Positions 25,265 to 34,796 of a DNA stretch of 64,000 bases are shown piece by piece. The position numbers and the translations under genes were made by a program. The first letter of the stretch is position 1. The number at the start of each line of letters is the position of its first letter. The notes beneath the pieces are model-generated. The model saw nothing but the letters and a program-made list of their open reading frames with translations, had not been told where the DNA came from and ran no database searches. The stretch is from an uncultured Myxococcales bacterium (GTDB lineage: Bacteria; Myxococcota_A; UBA9042): assembly GCA_903955385.1 (NCBI GenBank), contig CAJBNH010000024.1, positions 112,816 through 176,815 of the forward strand. The letters are read 5' to 3'.

Positions 25265-27451
25265 TTACATCAGGTCGTCGTGGCCACTGGCGCGGAACAC
25301 CTTGCCGGCGTTCTTGCACTCTTGCCGCGCCGCATACTCGAGGTGCTTCAGCTTGATCGGCGATTCGTCGGCCGCGGCTTGATAGGCGCCTCGCAGTACC
25401 GCGTTCTTGATGTGGCCGCCCGACAGCTCGAACCGCTCGCCCAACTCGTCCCAGTCCATGTCGGGGTCAACGGGGCAGGCGGACGGCATCAACTGGCGCC
25501 AGATCCTCGCGCGCGAATCGGCTTCCGGGAACGGGAAGTGGATCTTGAAGCCGATGCGCCGCTGGAACGCCTTGTCGATGTTCTTTTCCAGGTTGGTCGT
25601 CAGGATGACGATGCCTTCGAAGTTCTCGATCTCTTGCAGCAGCATGTTGGTCGCCATGTTGCTGTAGCGGTCGACGCTCGAGTCCACCTTGGTCCTGCTG
25701 GCGAACAGCGAGTCGGCCTCGTCGAATAGCAGGATGCCGTGCGAGGCGCGCGCGGTTTCGAAGATCTTCTCGATGTTCTGCTCCGTTTCGCCGATCCACT
25801 TCGACACGACGCGCGGAATCGAGATTTGGAACAGCTGCTGGTCCATCTCGTTGGCCAGAATCGTCGCGCACAGGGTCTTGCCGGTGCCCGGCTCACCCGA
25901 GAACAGCGCGACCAAGCCCTTGCCGGTCGACATGCGGGCATTGAAGCCCCAGTTGTACATGACCTGGCCGCGGAACTTGGCGGCGGTAAACATCTCCTGA
26001 ATGTCGTCCTCGACCTCTTTGGGTACGATCAGGTCGGCCAGCGTCAGGCCGACCTTCCGGCGCACCGCGTACTCGTCCAGACTTGCGCGGATCTGGTCGT
26101 GGCAGGCCTTGCGCAGCATCTCGTGGGTGATCCGCGGCTGGTCGAGGTTGGCGGTATACGCCCGATTGACAGCCACTTGCATCGCGTTGCGGATCAGCGC
26201 GCCCTGGAACGTGTAGATGCCTGCCAGCGCGGCGACGTCGCAGTCCGCCGCGAACTCGACGCCCTTGGGCAGGTGCCGGTGGAAGATCCGCGTGCGGTCG
26301 GCCGCCGCCGGGGTCTCGAGGATCAAACGCTGCAACACGAAGCGGTCGAGGTTGCTGTCGAGCGTGCTCGAGTCGCGTGCCGTCAGCAGCGTAATGCCGG
26401 GATGCTGCCGCAGCAGGTCCTGCACGTCCCCCACGCGCGGGCCACCCTTGGCGAGCAGCCCGTCGACCCCGTCGAGCACCAGCACCGCATCCGCGAGTCG
26501 GGCCTGGTCGAGCGCGCTGTACATGTTGCGCTGGAAGGCCTCGTCGGGCATGTCGGTCAGGCGCGCGGCGTCCAGTTCCAGCACCGGCTTGCCCAAGTGG
26601 TGTGCCAACGCGTGGATCAGCATGGACTTTCCGACGCCTGGCGGCCCAGATATCTCGACGATCAGGCCGTTCGGCAGCGCGAATGGCGATGTGTCGGTGC
26701 GGTACACTTGTCGGCGCGCGTGCTGCTCGAGCAGCCCCAGCATCGCGTCCAGCTCGCCATCGGGCAGCACCACGTCGTCCAGCGTCAGCGTCGGTCGCGT
26801 GAACGTCGCCAGACCCGCCATCGACGTATCGAGCATGCCCGTCTCGCCGAGCAGCAGCTGCATGACCCGCGTCGCCGGAATCACCTCGTACGCCAACAGG
26901 TTGTCGCTGCCACCGTCGCGGGGCTTGTCCAACGAGATCAGGCGCGCGTTGCGCAGCGGCCCCTCGGGGGCAAAGCGGGTGCGAAAGGCCAAACGCTCGA
27001 CCGAATCGTTGACCAGAAACTCGAGGCACAAGCGCACGTCGATGAAATTCGCGAGCAGGTTGTCGTTGAAGCGGGCGATGGCGTCGCGGATCTCGACGTC
27101 GACGTGCGGCGCCACCGACAGGATCAGGATGTCGCGGTCCAAGTTATCCAGCTCGGCCTGACGCGCCAGTACTTCCAGGGGAAGGGTGATGTCGGCAGCC
27201 ACGGCCTCGGTCTCGATGGCGGCGAGCTCTTCGGCGACGTGACCAACCTCAATCTGCGTAGGTTCGACCGACAAGACGGCCTCTTCCTCCGTCAGCCCCG
27301 CCGCGCGGGCCTGGCGCACCTGCGTGGCCATGACCAGTCGGATCCGCATGTGGCGACATGCAGTGGCCAGCCACCGCAGGCAAAGCTGGGTGCGGGCAGC
27401 GGGATCGGGTTCACGGGGGACGGGCGGGCGGGCGGCGTCGCGACGAGCCAT
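25265..27451 (-). CDS. Double AAA+ ATPase; first module lacks Walker B Glu
   Basis: 728 residues from the ATG at 27451 (GGAGGT five bases upstream). An N-terminal ~240-residue helical domain is followed by two AAA modules. Module 1 has Walker A SGPPGVGKS (~268) but its Walker B reads VLVLDGVD, with Gly where Glu is expected. Module 2 is complete: SGEPGTGKT (~516), LLFDEADSLF (~572), and sensor region VILTTNLEKNIDKAFQRR. It resembles Cdc48-type remodelling ATPases, including those near contractile injection systems, but no such genes are in the window. Probably one module hydrolyses and the other only binds ATP. It is divergent from ccmF across 219 bases. Confidence 0.85.
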   Translation of the reverse strand: MARRDAARPPVPREPDPAARTQLCLRWLATACRHMRIRLVMATQVRQARAAGLTEEEAVLSVEPTQIEVGHVAEELAAIETEAVAADITLPLEVLARQAELDNLDRDILILSVAPHVDVEIRDAIARFNDNLLANFIDVRLCLEFLVNDSVERLAFRTRFAPEGPLRNARLISLDKPRDGGSDNLLAYEVIPATRVMQLLLGETGMLDTSMAGLATFTRPTLTLDDVVLPDGELDAMLGLLEQHARRQVYRTDTSPFALPNGLIVEISGPPGVGKSMLIHALAHHLGKPVLELDAARLTDMPDEAFQRNMYSALDQARLADAVLVLDGVDGLLAKGGPRVGDVQDLLRQHPGITLLTARDSSTLDSNLDRFVLQRLILETPAAADRTRIFHRHLPKGVEFAADCDVAALAGIYTFQGALIRNAMQVAVNRAYTANLDQPRITHEMLRKACHDQIRASLDEYAVRRKVGLTLADLIVPKEVEDDIQEMFTAAKFRGQVMYNWGFNARMSTGKGLVALFSGEPGTGKTLCATILANEMDQQLFQISIPRVVSKWIGETEQNIEKIFETARASHGILLFDEADSLFASRTKVDSSVDRYSNMATNMLLQEIENFEGIVILTTNLEKNIDKAFQRRIGFKIHFPFPEADSRARIWRQLMPSACPVDPDMDWDELGERFELSGGHIKNAVLRGAYQAAADESPIKLKHLEYAARQECKNAGKVFRASGHDDLM

Positions 27452-27670
27452 ACGGACCTCCGAACAGGACGCGGCGAGCGTACCACACGTCCGCGGAAAA
27501 GCGCGCGAGCAGCCACGGTGCAACGGCACGCCCGGGCAGCTTCCCGAACGGTGCTGCCCACGTGGAGCGCGTCAGGCTGGCAAAGTCGGCGTCGTGTCGT
27601 ACAGTTTGCGGCGCCCGACCAGCCCTTGATGGGGGCGATCGGCTCGAACGTATTGCCGGGAGTCCTGACC

Positions 27671-30316
27671 ATGCACGACATCGGAACCGCGCTGCTCTAT
27701 GTGGCGTTCGTCGCCACGCTGGCGACCGGGCTGACCGGCCTCGCGGGAGCCTGGCTGCGTTCCCCGGGACTGTTGGCAGCCGCGCGACACGGTCTGGTCG
27801 GCTCGTGGTTGGTGTTTCTCGCCATGGGCGCGGCGCTGATCTACGGCTTGGTTACCCACGACTTCGACAACAAGTACATCGCTGCCTACACCGACTCGGA
27901 CATGCCGATGGCGTACCTGTTGGCCGGCTTCTGGGGGGGAGAGAAGGGCGCGCTGCTGTTCTGGACAACCTCGCTGACCACGTTCTCGGTCTGGGCAGTG
28001 CTGCGCAATCGCTCGCAGTCTCAGGTGTTTCTCGGCTACGTCACGTCGTTCCTCGCGCTGGCTGCGTTCTTCTTCGTCGTGCTGATGGTGTTCGAGTCCA
28101 ATCCGTTCGAGACCTTTCTGGCAGGCGCGGGACCCGACGACGGCAAGGGCATGAACCCGTTGCTGCAGAACCCGCTGATGGCCATTCACCCGCCGTCGTT
28201 GTTGACGGGATACATCGCGTTCACGGTGCCTTACGCGTTTGGCCTTGCCGCCCTGGTCACAGGGCAGCTCGACTCGCAGTGGCTGCGCGACACCCGGACG
28301 TGGACGTTGGTGTCGTGGCTGTTCCTGTCGCTGGGCCTGATTCTGGGCGGCGCGTGGGCGTATGAGGAGCTGGGCTGGGGTGGTTTCTGGATGTGGGACC
28401 CGGTCGAGAACGCGGGGCTGATTCCGTGGTTCACTGCGACCGCCTTCCTGCACTCGGTGATGATCCAGGAACGGCGCAACATGCTGAAGCGTTGGAACGC
28501 CGTGCTGGTGTGTCTGACGTTTCTGCTCACGATCTTCGGCACTTTCCTGACGCGGTCGCAGTTGATCGACTCGGTCCATTCGTTCGCCGACTCGACGATC
28601 GCCGTCTACTTCCTCTGGTACATGGCCTTCATCGCGGTCATTTCGATCGCAGCCCTTGCGTGGCGATGGAAGGCGCTGCGGTCCGACGCCGAGCTCGACA
28701 GCCTGATGAGCCGCGAGTCCTTCTTCATCCTCAACAACGTCTTGCTGGTCGGCTGCGCTTTCGTCGTCGCCTGGGGCACGCTGTTCTCGCAGATCTCCGA
28801 GGCCAAGGCGGTTCAGGACCTCTACAACTTCTTCGTCAACGCCGTTGGAGCGATCGGCATCCACGTGCAGCCCATGACGCAAGGGGTGCAGCTGGGCGAG
28901 CCGTGGTTCAACCGGGTCATGACTCCGTTGGGCCTGTTGCTGCTGGTGCTGACGGGCATCGGGCCGCTGATTTCTTGGCGGCGTGCCACCCGCAAGAACT
29001 TCGAACGCAATTTCCGTCGTCCGGTGGTCGGCAGCTCGCTCTCCACGCTGGTGCTGGTCGGGATCTGGGCGGGCCAACAAATCAGCGGGCGCATGCAGTG
29101 GGACGGACTCGACTTTTCGTCCGCCGTGATGAAGCTGGTCGACGGCTTGGGCGGCAGGGACCTGTACGGCTTCGTGTCGGTATGGTTCGGCATGTTCGTC
29201 GCATGGACCATCGCGATCGAGTTCCACGTGGGCGCGCGCGCGCGCCAGAAGATCCACGGCAGCTCCTACCTCGTGTCGCTGGTCCTGCTGACGCTGCGCA
29301 ACAAGCGGCGTTATGGCGGCTACATCGTGCACTTGGGCGTGGTGCTCTGCTTCCTTGCCTTCACAGGCAACGCCTACCGCATCTATGAGCCCGAGGTCGC
29401 ACTGCATCCGGGCGACAAGAAAGACATCGGTGGCTACTCGCTGTTGTTCACGGGGTCGGTCGATCGCTACGAACCCGACGGTGCCTACGCCTACACCCAC
29501 GCGACGGTGGTCGCGGTGGACCGGGACAGCAAGGTCTCTGACGACAAGGTCGCCGAGGTCGCCGCCATGGCACGCAAGACCGGAGCCAAGGTCTCGGCCC
29601 AAGCAGTTCCCGGAACCCCTCGCGTCTCCTTGATCTTCGACGACGCACTGGTCGGCCGCCGGTTTGCCGCGCGCCAGTTTGCCGGACGGTTGGGCGAGCA
29701 GATCAAGATCGTCGGTTCCGACGCCCAAGACCCGCATGTGCTCCACATGACGTTGGGAGAGGAGATCGCCGCCGTGGCCGAGGTCGTGCCGCAAGCGGTC
29801 ATGAAGGTGTTTGGCGATGTCCGCGAGTACGGCAAAGAGCGCGCCCCCTCGCCCGTCGAAGTCCGGACCGTCCCGGGGCAGCCGGGCTTCGATCTCGTGT
29901 TCGTCGACAAGGGCGAGCTCGACCGCTTCGTGGCTGACCTGAAGGCGGGGCCGTGGCCAGGCTTGCTGCACGCGGCCGTCAACGCCAAGGTGCAACTGAC
30001 CAAGGGCGTGCAGGTCGACGTCGTTCCTGAGGGCGTCGGCAACGTGCTGTATCCAGAGGCGCGCTTCTACAAGAAGCACTCGTCACCCACGACGGAAGTG
30101 GCCATCAAGTCGACGTTTTCGCATGACCTGTATCTCGCGATGCGTCCGGCGCAGGGTCAGCGCTACATCAACCTGCTGGCCGTCGTGTTTCCCTTCGTTT
30201 CCTTCCTGTGGTTGGGGGCGATCGTGATGCTGTTCGGAGCCTTCGTGGCGTTGATCCCGACCCGCCAGGCACCCGTGACCGCCCGCGAGGAATCCACCAC
30301 CGGTCCCGTCGCGTGA
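27671..30316 (+). CDS. ccmF: Cytochrome c maturation protein CcmF with enlarged periplasmic domain
   Basis: 881 residues from the ATG at 27671 (GGAG upstream). The membrane part is typical CcmF/NrfE: GGEKGALLFW, LLQNPLMAIHPP, and the haem-handling WWD motif WGGFWMWDPVENAGLIPW (~236-253), with many transmembrane helices. CcmF is part of the haem lyase that attaches haem to CxxCH motifs of apocytochrome c in the periplasm. Enteric CcmF is ~650 residues. The extra length sits mostly in the last periplasmic loop, after EPEVALHPGDKKD and before PTTEVAIKSTFSHDLY, where about 170 residues of mixed alpha/beta sequence are inserted. No other ccm gene is adjacent. Confidence 0.93.
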   Translation: MHDIGTALLYVAFVATLATGLTGLAGAWLRSPGLLAAARHGLVGSWLVFLAMGAALIYGLVTHDFDNKYIAAYTDSDMPMAYLLAGFWGGEKGALLFWTTSLTTFSVWAVLRNRSQSQVFLGYVTSFLALAAFFFVVLMVFESNPFETFLAGAGPDDGKGMNPLLQNPLMAIHPPSLLTGYIAFTVPYAFGLAALVTGQLDSQWLRDTRTWTLVSWLFLSLGLILGGAWAYEELGWGGFWMWDPVENAGLIPWFTATAFLHSVMIQERRNMLKRWNAVLVCLTFLLTIFGTFLTRSQLIDSVHSFADSTIAVYFLWYMAFIAVISIAALAWRWKALRSDAELDSLMSRESFFILNNVLLVGCAFVVAWGTLFSQISEAKAVQDLYNFFVNAVGAIGIHVQPMTQGVQLGEPWFNRVMTPLGLLLLVLTGIGPLISWRRATRKNFERNFRRPVVGSSLSTLVLVGIWAGQQISGRMQWDGLDFSSAVMKLVDGLGGRDLYGFVSVWFGMFVAWTIAIEFHVGARARQKIHGSSYLVSLVLLTLRNKRRYGGYIVHLGVVLCFLAFTGNAYRIYEPEVALHPGDKKDIGGYSLLFTGSVDRYEPDGAYAYTHATVVAVDRDSKVSDDKVAEVAAMARKTGAKVSAQAVPGTPRVSLIFDDALVGRRFAARQFAGRLGEQIKIVGSDAQDPHVLHMTLGEEIAAVAEVVPQAVMKVFGDVREYGKERAPSPVEVRTVPGQPGFDLVFVDKGELDRFVADLKAGPWPGLLHAAVNAKVQLTKGVQVDVVPEGVGNVLYPEARFYKKHSSPTTEVAIKSTFSHDLYLAMRPAQGQRYINLLAVVFPFVSFLWLGAIVMLFGAFVALIPTRQAPVTAREESTTGPVA

Positions 30317-30530
30317 CGCAAAGACCCGGACGCCTTTACGTTTCTTCGCATTCTCTGGTCGAGCGGGTCCCGTGTGGCCTTGCGCCTCTGCAGGCAGTCC
30401 ATTCGCCCTTTTGCGGCGGCGGAGCGCCCCGGTCCTCCGGAGTGCCGCTTGCCTAGCCGGTCGGGAATCGCGAGGCTATGCGTTCGCGGCGACTGCCGCC
30501 CAGTTCGCTGTTCGTTTTGGAGGCTCTGAC

Positions 30531-33500
30531 ATGACCCTGCGTGCTTCTCCTCATGCGATCGCGTTTGCGTTCGCCGCACTCCTGCTCGCGTCTTGCGGCA
30601 CTGACGCCGTGATCGAAGGACCCGGGAGCGTGACAGACCCCGATGCGCAGAACGACGGGACCGTCTTGATCGACTCAGCGCTGGACGCAATCGACCAGCC
30701 AGACGTCGCGGCCGACGCCGTCGAAGACGTGGTCGACGTGACGCCAGTCGGGTGCACCGTTGCCACCGATTGCGTGGGCAGTGCGGGCCTGTGTCGCGCC
30801 TTTGTGTGCGTGCAAGGCGAATGCCTGACCGAGCCTGTCGTCGACGGCGAGCCCTGCGATGACGGCAACGCGTGCACCGAAGGTTCGATCTGCGCGACCG
30901 GCCAATGCGTGGGCGGTACCGGCGTGTGCGCATGCGAGGCCGACGGCGACTGCAACGACGGCAACGCCTGCACGGTCGACAGCTGTGATCCGCTTGAGTC
31001 TGTCTGCACTTTCGTCGTGCAAGCAGGCGCGGCGTGCGACGACGCCAACGTCTGCACCGTGGGCGAGTCCTGCGGCCCGAACGGTGCCTGCGTAGCCAAC
31101 AGCCAGATCGCCTGCGATGACGGCAACCCTTGCACTACGGACACCTGCGACGCTGCGACCGGTGGCTGCACGTATGCTGGCGGTGCTGCGGGTGCGTGCA
31201 GCGACGGCAACCCCTGCACCGAGGGTGATGCGTGCAAGGCTGGCAAGTGCCAAGCGGGCGCCGCCAAAGCGTGCGACGACGGCAACCCGTGCACGATCGA
31301 CAGCTGCGACTCCGCCACGGGCACCTGCCAGAACGTCGAGTCCACGGGAACGTGTGACGATGGCAGCGCTTGCACGGTGGGCGATACCTGCCAGGTGGGC
31401 AAGTGCGTGTCGGGTGCACCGGTGCTGTGCAACGACGGCAACCCCTGCACCGACGACCTATGCGCCGCAGCAACCGGCTGCATCACCCAGCCCAATGTCG
31501 CCGCGTGCTCGGATGCGGCCAAGTGCCTGAGCGGTGTCTGTTCGGCAGGTGCGTGCCAGCTGAACGGCGCCGCCGGCTGCGACGACAACAACGCCTGCAC
31601 CACCGACGTGTGCCAGAACGGACAGTGCGTTCACACGCCCATCGGCAACGGCACCGTCTGTTCGACCATCGACCTCTGCTTCGAGTCCGCGGCGTGCCAA
31701 GCGGGCGTCTGCACTCCGCAAAAGGCGCTGGACTGCAGCGACGGCAACGCCTGCACGGTTGACGCCTGCGACCCGATGAAGGGATGCGTCTGGAAGTCCA
31801 TGATGGGTCCCTGCGACGACGGCAACGCCTGCACGGTTGGCGAGAACTGCGCGCTGGGCAAGTGCGGCGGTGGCGCGACCTTGGACCCCAAGACCGCTTG
31901 CGAGGACGGCAACCCCTGCACCACGGCAACGTGTGACCCCAAGGCCGGGTGCCAGCAGCAGAATGCGTCGGGCGCTGCGTGCGACGACGGCAACCTGTGC
32001 ACGCTGGGGGACACCTGTCAGGCGGGCAAGTGCCAGCCGGGCGCGGCCTCCAAGTGCGACGATGGCAAGCCTTGCACCGCAGACAGCTGTGACGCCACGA
32101 CGGGCGCCTGCGCGTCGGTGCCCCAACCCGAAGGCGCGCCGTGCGACGACGGCAACGGCTGCACGACCTCCAGCGCGTGTGGCGGCGGCGTGTGCGTCGG
32201 TTCCGGCGCCAAGGTGTGCGACGACGGTCTGCCCTGCACCAAAGATGCCTGCGACCCGGCCACGGGCGGTTGTGTGACTTCGGCAGGCGACGGTCTGCCG
32301 TGCAACGACGGCAACGCGTGCACGACCAACGACGCCTGTCTGGGCGTTGCCTGCGCGGGCGGACCGGCCCAGATCTGCAACGACGGCGACCCCTGCACGG
32401 CTGACAGCTGTGCGCCCGCCACCGGTTGCGTTGCGACGCCGATCCCCAGCTGCGCGGGCTGCAAGGCGTCCACCGATTGCAACGACAACAGCAGTTGCAC
32501 CACGGACACTTGCGACCTGTCGATCTCGAAGTGCGTGTTCACTCCCAAGTCCGGCGCTTGCGACGCGGGCGACCTCTGCACCTACGGCGACCAGTGCCAG
32601 GCGGGCGTTTGCGTGAAGGGCGCTGCCCTGAAGTGCGACGACGGCAACGCGTGCACGCTCGACTCCTGCGACGCCGCGACCGGCAAGTGCGCGACGACAC
32701 CGGTGGCCAACGGCACCTCGTGCTCGGACGGTCTGGCTTGCACTACCGGCGACGTTTGCCAGGCGGGCAAGTGCAAGCCCTCCGTGGTGGACTGCCCGTT
32801 GTACAAGGAGACGTTTGAGTGCGGCACCGGCGGTCAGGGCTGGACCCTCGACGCGCCCCAGAACAAGAAGGTGCTCTGGGCGGTGGACCAGACGCCCGTC
32901 ATCCCCAACAGCGCGTCGTACGGCTGCACGCTGAACTTCAACAACGGCACGAACTACTGCGACAAGCAGGGCGGCGGCTGTCAGGACCCGACCGGACAAG
33001 CCACGTCGCCCACCGTCGACGCGAGCACCGCTTTCGGCACCCTGCGCTTGAAGTTCAACGCGTGGTATCAGCTGGACACAGGCGGCATGGCGACGAACTC
33101 GGACCTGCCGCGCATCCGCCTGCGCGACCAGAACACCGATCAGGTGATCCAGACGATCAACCTGTCCAAGTCGTCGCAGAACATGGCGACGTGGCGCAGT
33201 CTCGAGATTGCGATCCCCGACTTGGCGGGCCGCAAGTTCCGGATCGAGCTGGAACTGCAGAACGCGTGGGGCTCTGGCGGCAATCAGGGCGCCGGCTGGT
33301 TCATGGACAACGTCATCGTCGATCAGCTTCCCGCCGCCGAGAACTGCTCCGACGGTCTGGACAACGATGGCAACGGCAAGATCGACTGCGCGGACCCCTT
33401 CTGCATCGCCGCGTCGGTGTGCAAAGAGGATTGCGGCAACGGCATCGACGATGACTTCAACGACCAGATCGACTGCGCCGACACCAAGTGCGCGGGCGCG

Positions 33501-34088
33501 ACAGAGTGCCTGCCCTCGTTGGCCAAGTGGGACTTCGACTGCAACGACACGGGCTGGAACTTCAGCGACGGCGCCAACGGCGTCAGCTGGGCCATCGACG
33601 CAACGCCTGCGGCCATCAAGCCGTACACCGGCCAGTGCACGCTGAACTACAACAACGGCGTGGATTATTGCGGAGTTGCAACCTGCAGCGGCTTCAGCAA
33701 CTGGTCAGCGGGCACGGCGACGCTGCAGACCGAGGTGGACGCGACCGGCTATAAGACCGTGATATTGGGCCTGCGCAGCTATCTGGACGTCGACAACAGC
33801 GACCAGGAAGACCGGTCGTTCATCCAGGTCTCGACGGACAACTTCAAGGGCTGCTGCGGGTCGACCAATCAGTGCAGCCAGACCTCGCCCAATGGCTGCA
33901 ATACCGCGGGAACACAGACATTCGAGCTCGCCAAGACCTCGCAGCAGCAGTGGATCAAGGTCGAGAACGACATCAGCAAGTTCGCCGGCCAGAAGTTCAA
34001 GATCCGCTTCCGCTTCAACTCGGTGTCCGGCAACAACAACGACAACCCCGGCTGGTTCGTCGACGATGTGCGCGTGTACGCCAAGTAG
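30531..34088 (+). CDS. Giant Cys-rich lipoprotein with CDDGNxCT repeats and C-terminal beta domains
   Basis: 1185 residues from the ATG at 30531 (TTGGAGG upstream), with lipobox LLLASC. After an acidic linker, residues ~85-750 consist of about sixteen copies of a ~40-residue Cys repeat built around CDDGNACTxDSCDxxTGxC alternating with CTVGDxCQxGKC. Then follow two ~160-residue beta-sandwich domains, each beginning with a Trp/Asp-rich strand and ending in GWFMDNVIVD or GWFVDDVRVY (MAM/concanavalin-like), separated by Asp-rich CSDGLDNDGNGKIDC-type motifs that probably bind calcium. Such proteins are typical of Myxococcota envelopes; the role is probably adhesive or structural. Its many disulfides are a plausible load for the DsbA-type proteins in the window. 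Similar proteins have been misannotated as tryptophan synthase, with no support here. Confidence 0.88.
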   Translation: MTLRASPHAIAFAFAALLLASCGTDAVIEGPGSVTDPDAQNDGTVLIDSALDAIDQPDVAADAVEDVVDVTPVGCTVATDCVGSAGLCRAFVCVQGECLTEPVVDGEPCDDGNACTEGSICATGQCVGGTGVCACEADGDCNDGNACTVDSCDPLESVCTFVVQAGAACDDANVCTVGESCGPNGACVANSQIACDDGNPCTTDTCDAATGGCTYAGGAAGACSDGNPCTEGDACKAGKCQAGAAKACDDGNPCTIDSCDSATGTCQNVESTGTCDDGSACTVGDTCQVGKCVSGAPVLCNDGNPCTDDLCAAATGCITQPNVAACSDAAKCLSGVCSAGACQLNGAAGCDDNNACTTDVCQNGQCVHTPIGNGTVCSTIDLCFESAACQAGVCTPQKALDCSDGNACTVDACDPMKGCVWKSMMGPCDDGNACTVGENCALGKCGGGATLDPKTACEDGNPCTTATCDPKAGCQQQNASGAACDDGNLCTLGDTCQAGKCQPGAASKCDDGKPCTADSCDATTGACASVPQPEGAPCDDGNGCTTSSACGGGVCVGSGAKVCDDGLPCTKDACDPATGGCVTSAGDGLPCNDGNACTTNDACLGVACAGGPAQICNDGDPCTADSCAPATGCVATPIPSCAGCKASTDCNDNSSCTTDTCDLSISKCVFTPKSGACDAGDLCTYGDQCQAGVCVKGAALKCDDGNACTLDSCDAATGKCATTPVANGTSCSDGLACTTGDVCQAGKCKPSVVDCPLYKETFECGTGGQGWTLDAPQNKKVLWAVDQTPVIPNSASYGCTLNFNNGTNYCDKQGGGCQDPTGQATSPTVDASTAFGTLRLKFNAWYQLDTGGMATNSDLPRIRLRDQNTDQVIQTINLSKSSQNMATWRSLEIAIPDLAGRKFRIELELQNAWGSGGNQGAGWFMDNVIVDQLPAAENCSDGLDNDGNGKIDCADPFCIAASVCKEDCGNGIDDDFNDQIDCADTKCAGATECLPSLAKWDFDCNDTGWNFSDGANGVSWAIDATPAAIKPYTGQCTLNYNNGVDYCGVATCSGFSNWSAGTATLQTEVDATGYKTVILGLRSYLDVDNSDQEDRSFIQVSTDNFKGCCGSTNQCSQTSPNGCNTAGTQTFELAKTSQQQWIKVENDISKFAGQKFKIRFRFNSVSGNNNDNPGWFVDDVRVYAK
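30846..32790 (+). repeat. Degenerate coding tandem repeats (TGCGACGACGGCAACGCCTG-type)
   Basis: About sixteen degenerate units of 110-130 bases encode the Cys repeat. The most conserved core is TGCGACGACGGCAAC followed by GCCTGCAC or CCCTGCAC. Units differ by many synonymous and some non-synonymous changes, so the array is old and not slipping rapidly. Confidence 0.8.
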
Positions 34089-34172
34089 GCCGGATGCTCG
34101 TGTTCATGGCACCCCGCCGCGTTTCCGGTTAGCCTCCCGTCGGGGCGCCGAAGGCAGCGTCCGCGAGGGGGC

Positions 34173-34796
34173 ATGACGGTTCCGGATCCCACTCACGCAG
34201 AGCTCGTCCTGGGCATCGACCCCGGCTCACGCTACATGGGCTGGGCCGTGCTGGGGTCTGTCGGCGTGCGCGTGCACCGGGTTGACAGTGGCGTGCTGAA
34301 GGTCGTGGCCGAAGCTGACCTGCCCCAAAGGCTTGGCCGTCTGCTCGACGAGCTGGAAGGGTTGTTCGCGAGGTTCGCCGTCACCGCATTGGCCATCGAG
34401 GCTGCGTTCGTCAAGGACAATCCCCGCACGGCGCTGGTGCTCGGTCAGGCGCGCGGGTTGCCGATCGCGCTGGCTGCGCGCAAGGGCCTGCCCGTGCACG
34501 AGTATCCGCCGGCGGTGGTGAAGCGGCGCGTCGCGGGGTCCGGGCGGGCCGACAAGCGTCAGATGCAGGAAATGATGCGGCTGCTGCTCGAGATGGATCG
34601 CCTGCCGGCAGAGGATGAGGCCGATGCTCTGGCCGTTGCATGGGCACACCTGCAGACCGTCGGTACGTTTGCCCAACCGGCCGTCGCCCGGGTGCAGGCG
34701 GCAGCGGTGGCTGAGGACCCGCGGCCTCGCACGGCGGCGCAGACGCTGTACCTCGAGCTGGTGCAGCAGGCCGGTGGCTCACGGAGGCGTCGATGA
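34173..34796 (+). CDS. ruvC: Holliday junction endonuclease RuvC
   Basis: 207 residues from the ATG at 34173 (GCGAGGGGG upstream). The RNase-H-like fold has its acidic residues in GIDPGSRYMGWA, AIEAAF and DEADALAVA, and the family signature KDNPRTALVLGQARG. A ~30-residue Arg/Ala-rich C-terminal extension is slightly longer than usual. The stop codon overlaps the ruvA start as ATGA, so the two are translationally coupled. RuvC cuts Holliday junctions positioned by RuvAB. Confidence 0.96.
   Translation: MTVPDPTHAELVLGIDPGSRYMGWAVLGSVGVRVHRVDSGVLKVVAEADLPQRLGRLLDELEGLFARFAVTALAIEAAFVKDNPRTALVLGQARGLPIALAARKGLPVHEYPPAVVKRRVAGSGRADKRQMQEMMRLLLEMDRLPAEDEADALAVAWAHLQTVGTFAQPAVARVQAAAVAEDPRPRTAAQTLYLELVQQAGGSRRRR

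Noticed and set aside
26301..26320. Further GTCTCGAG sites (also near 33197 and 61545)
   Set aside because: They are single, imperfect and inside coding regions, without half-site arrays or sigma-54 promoters.
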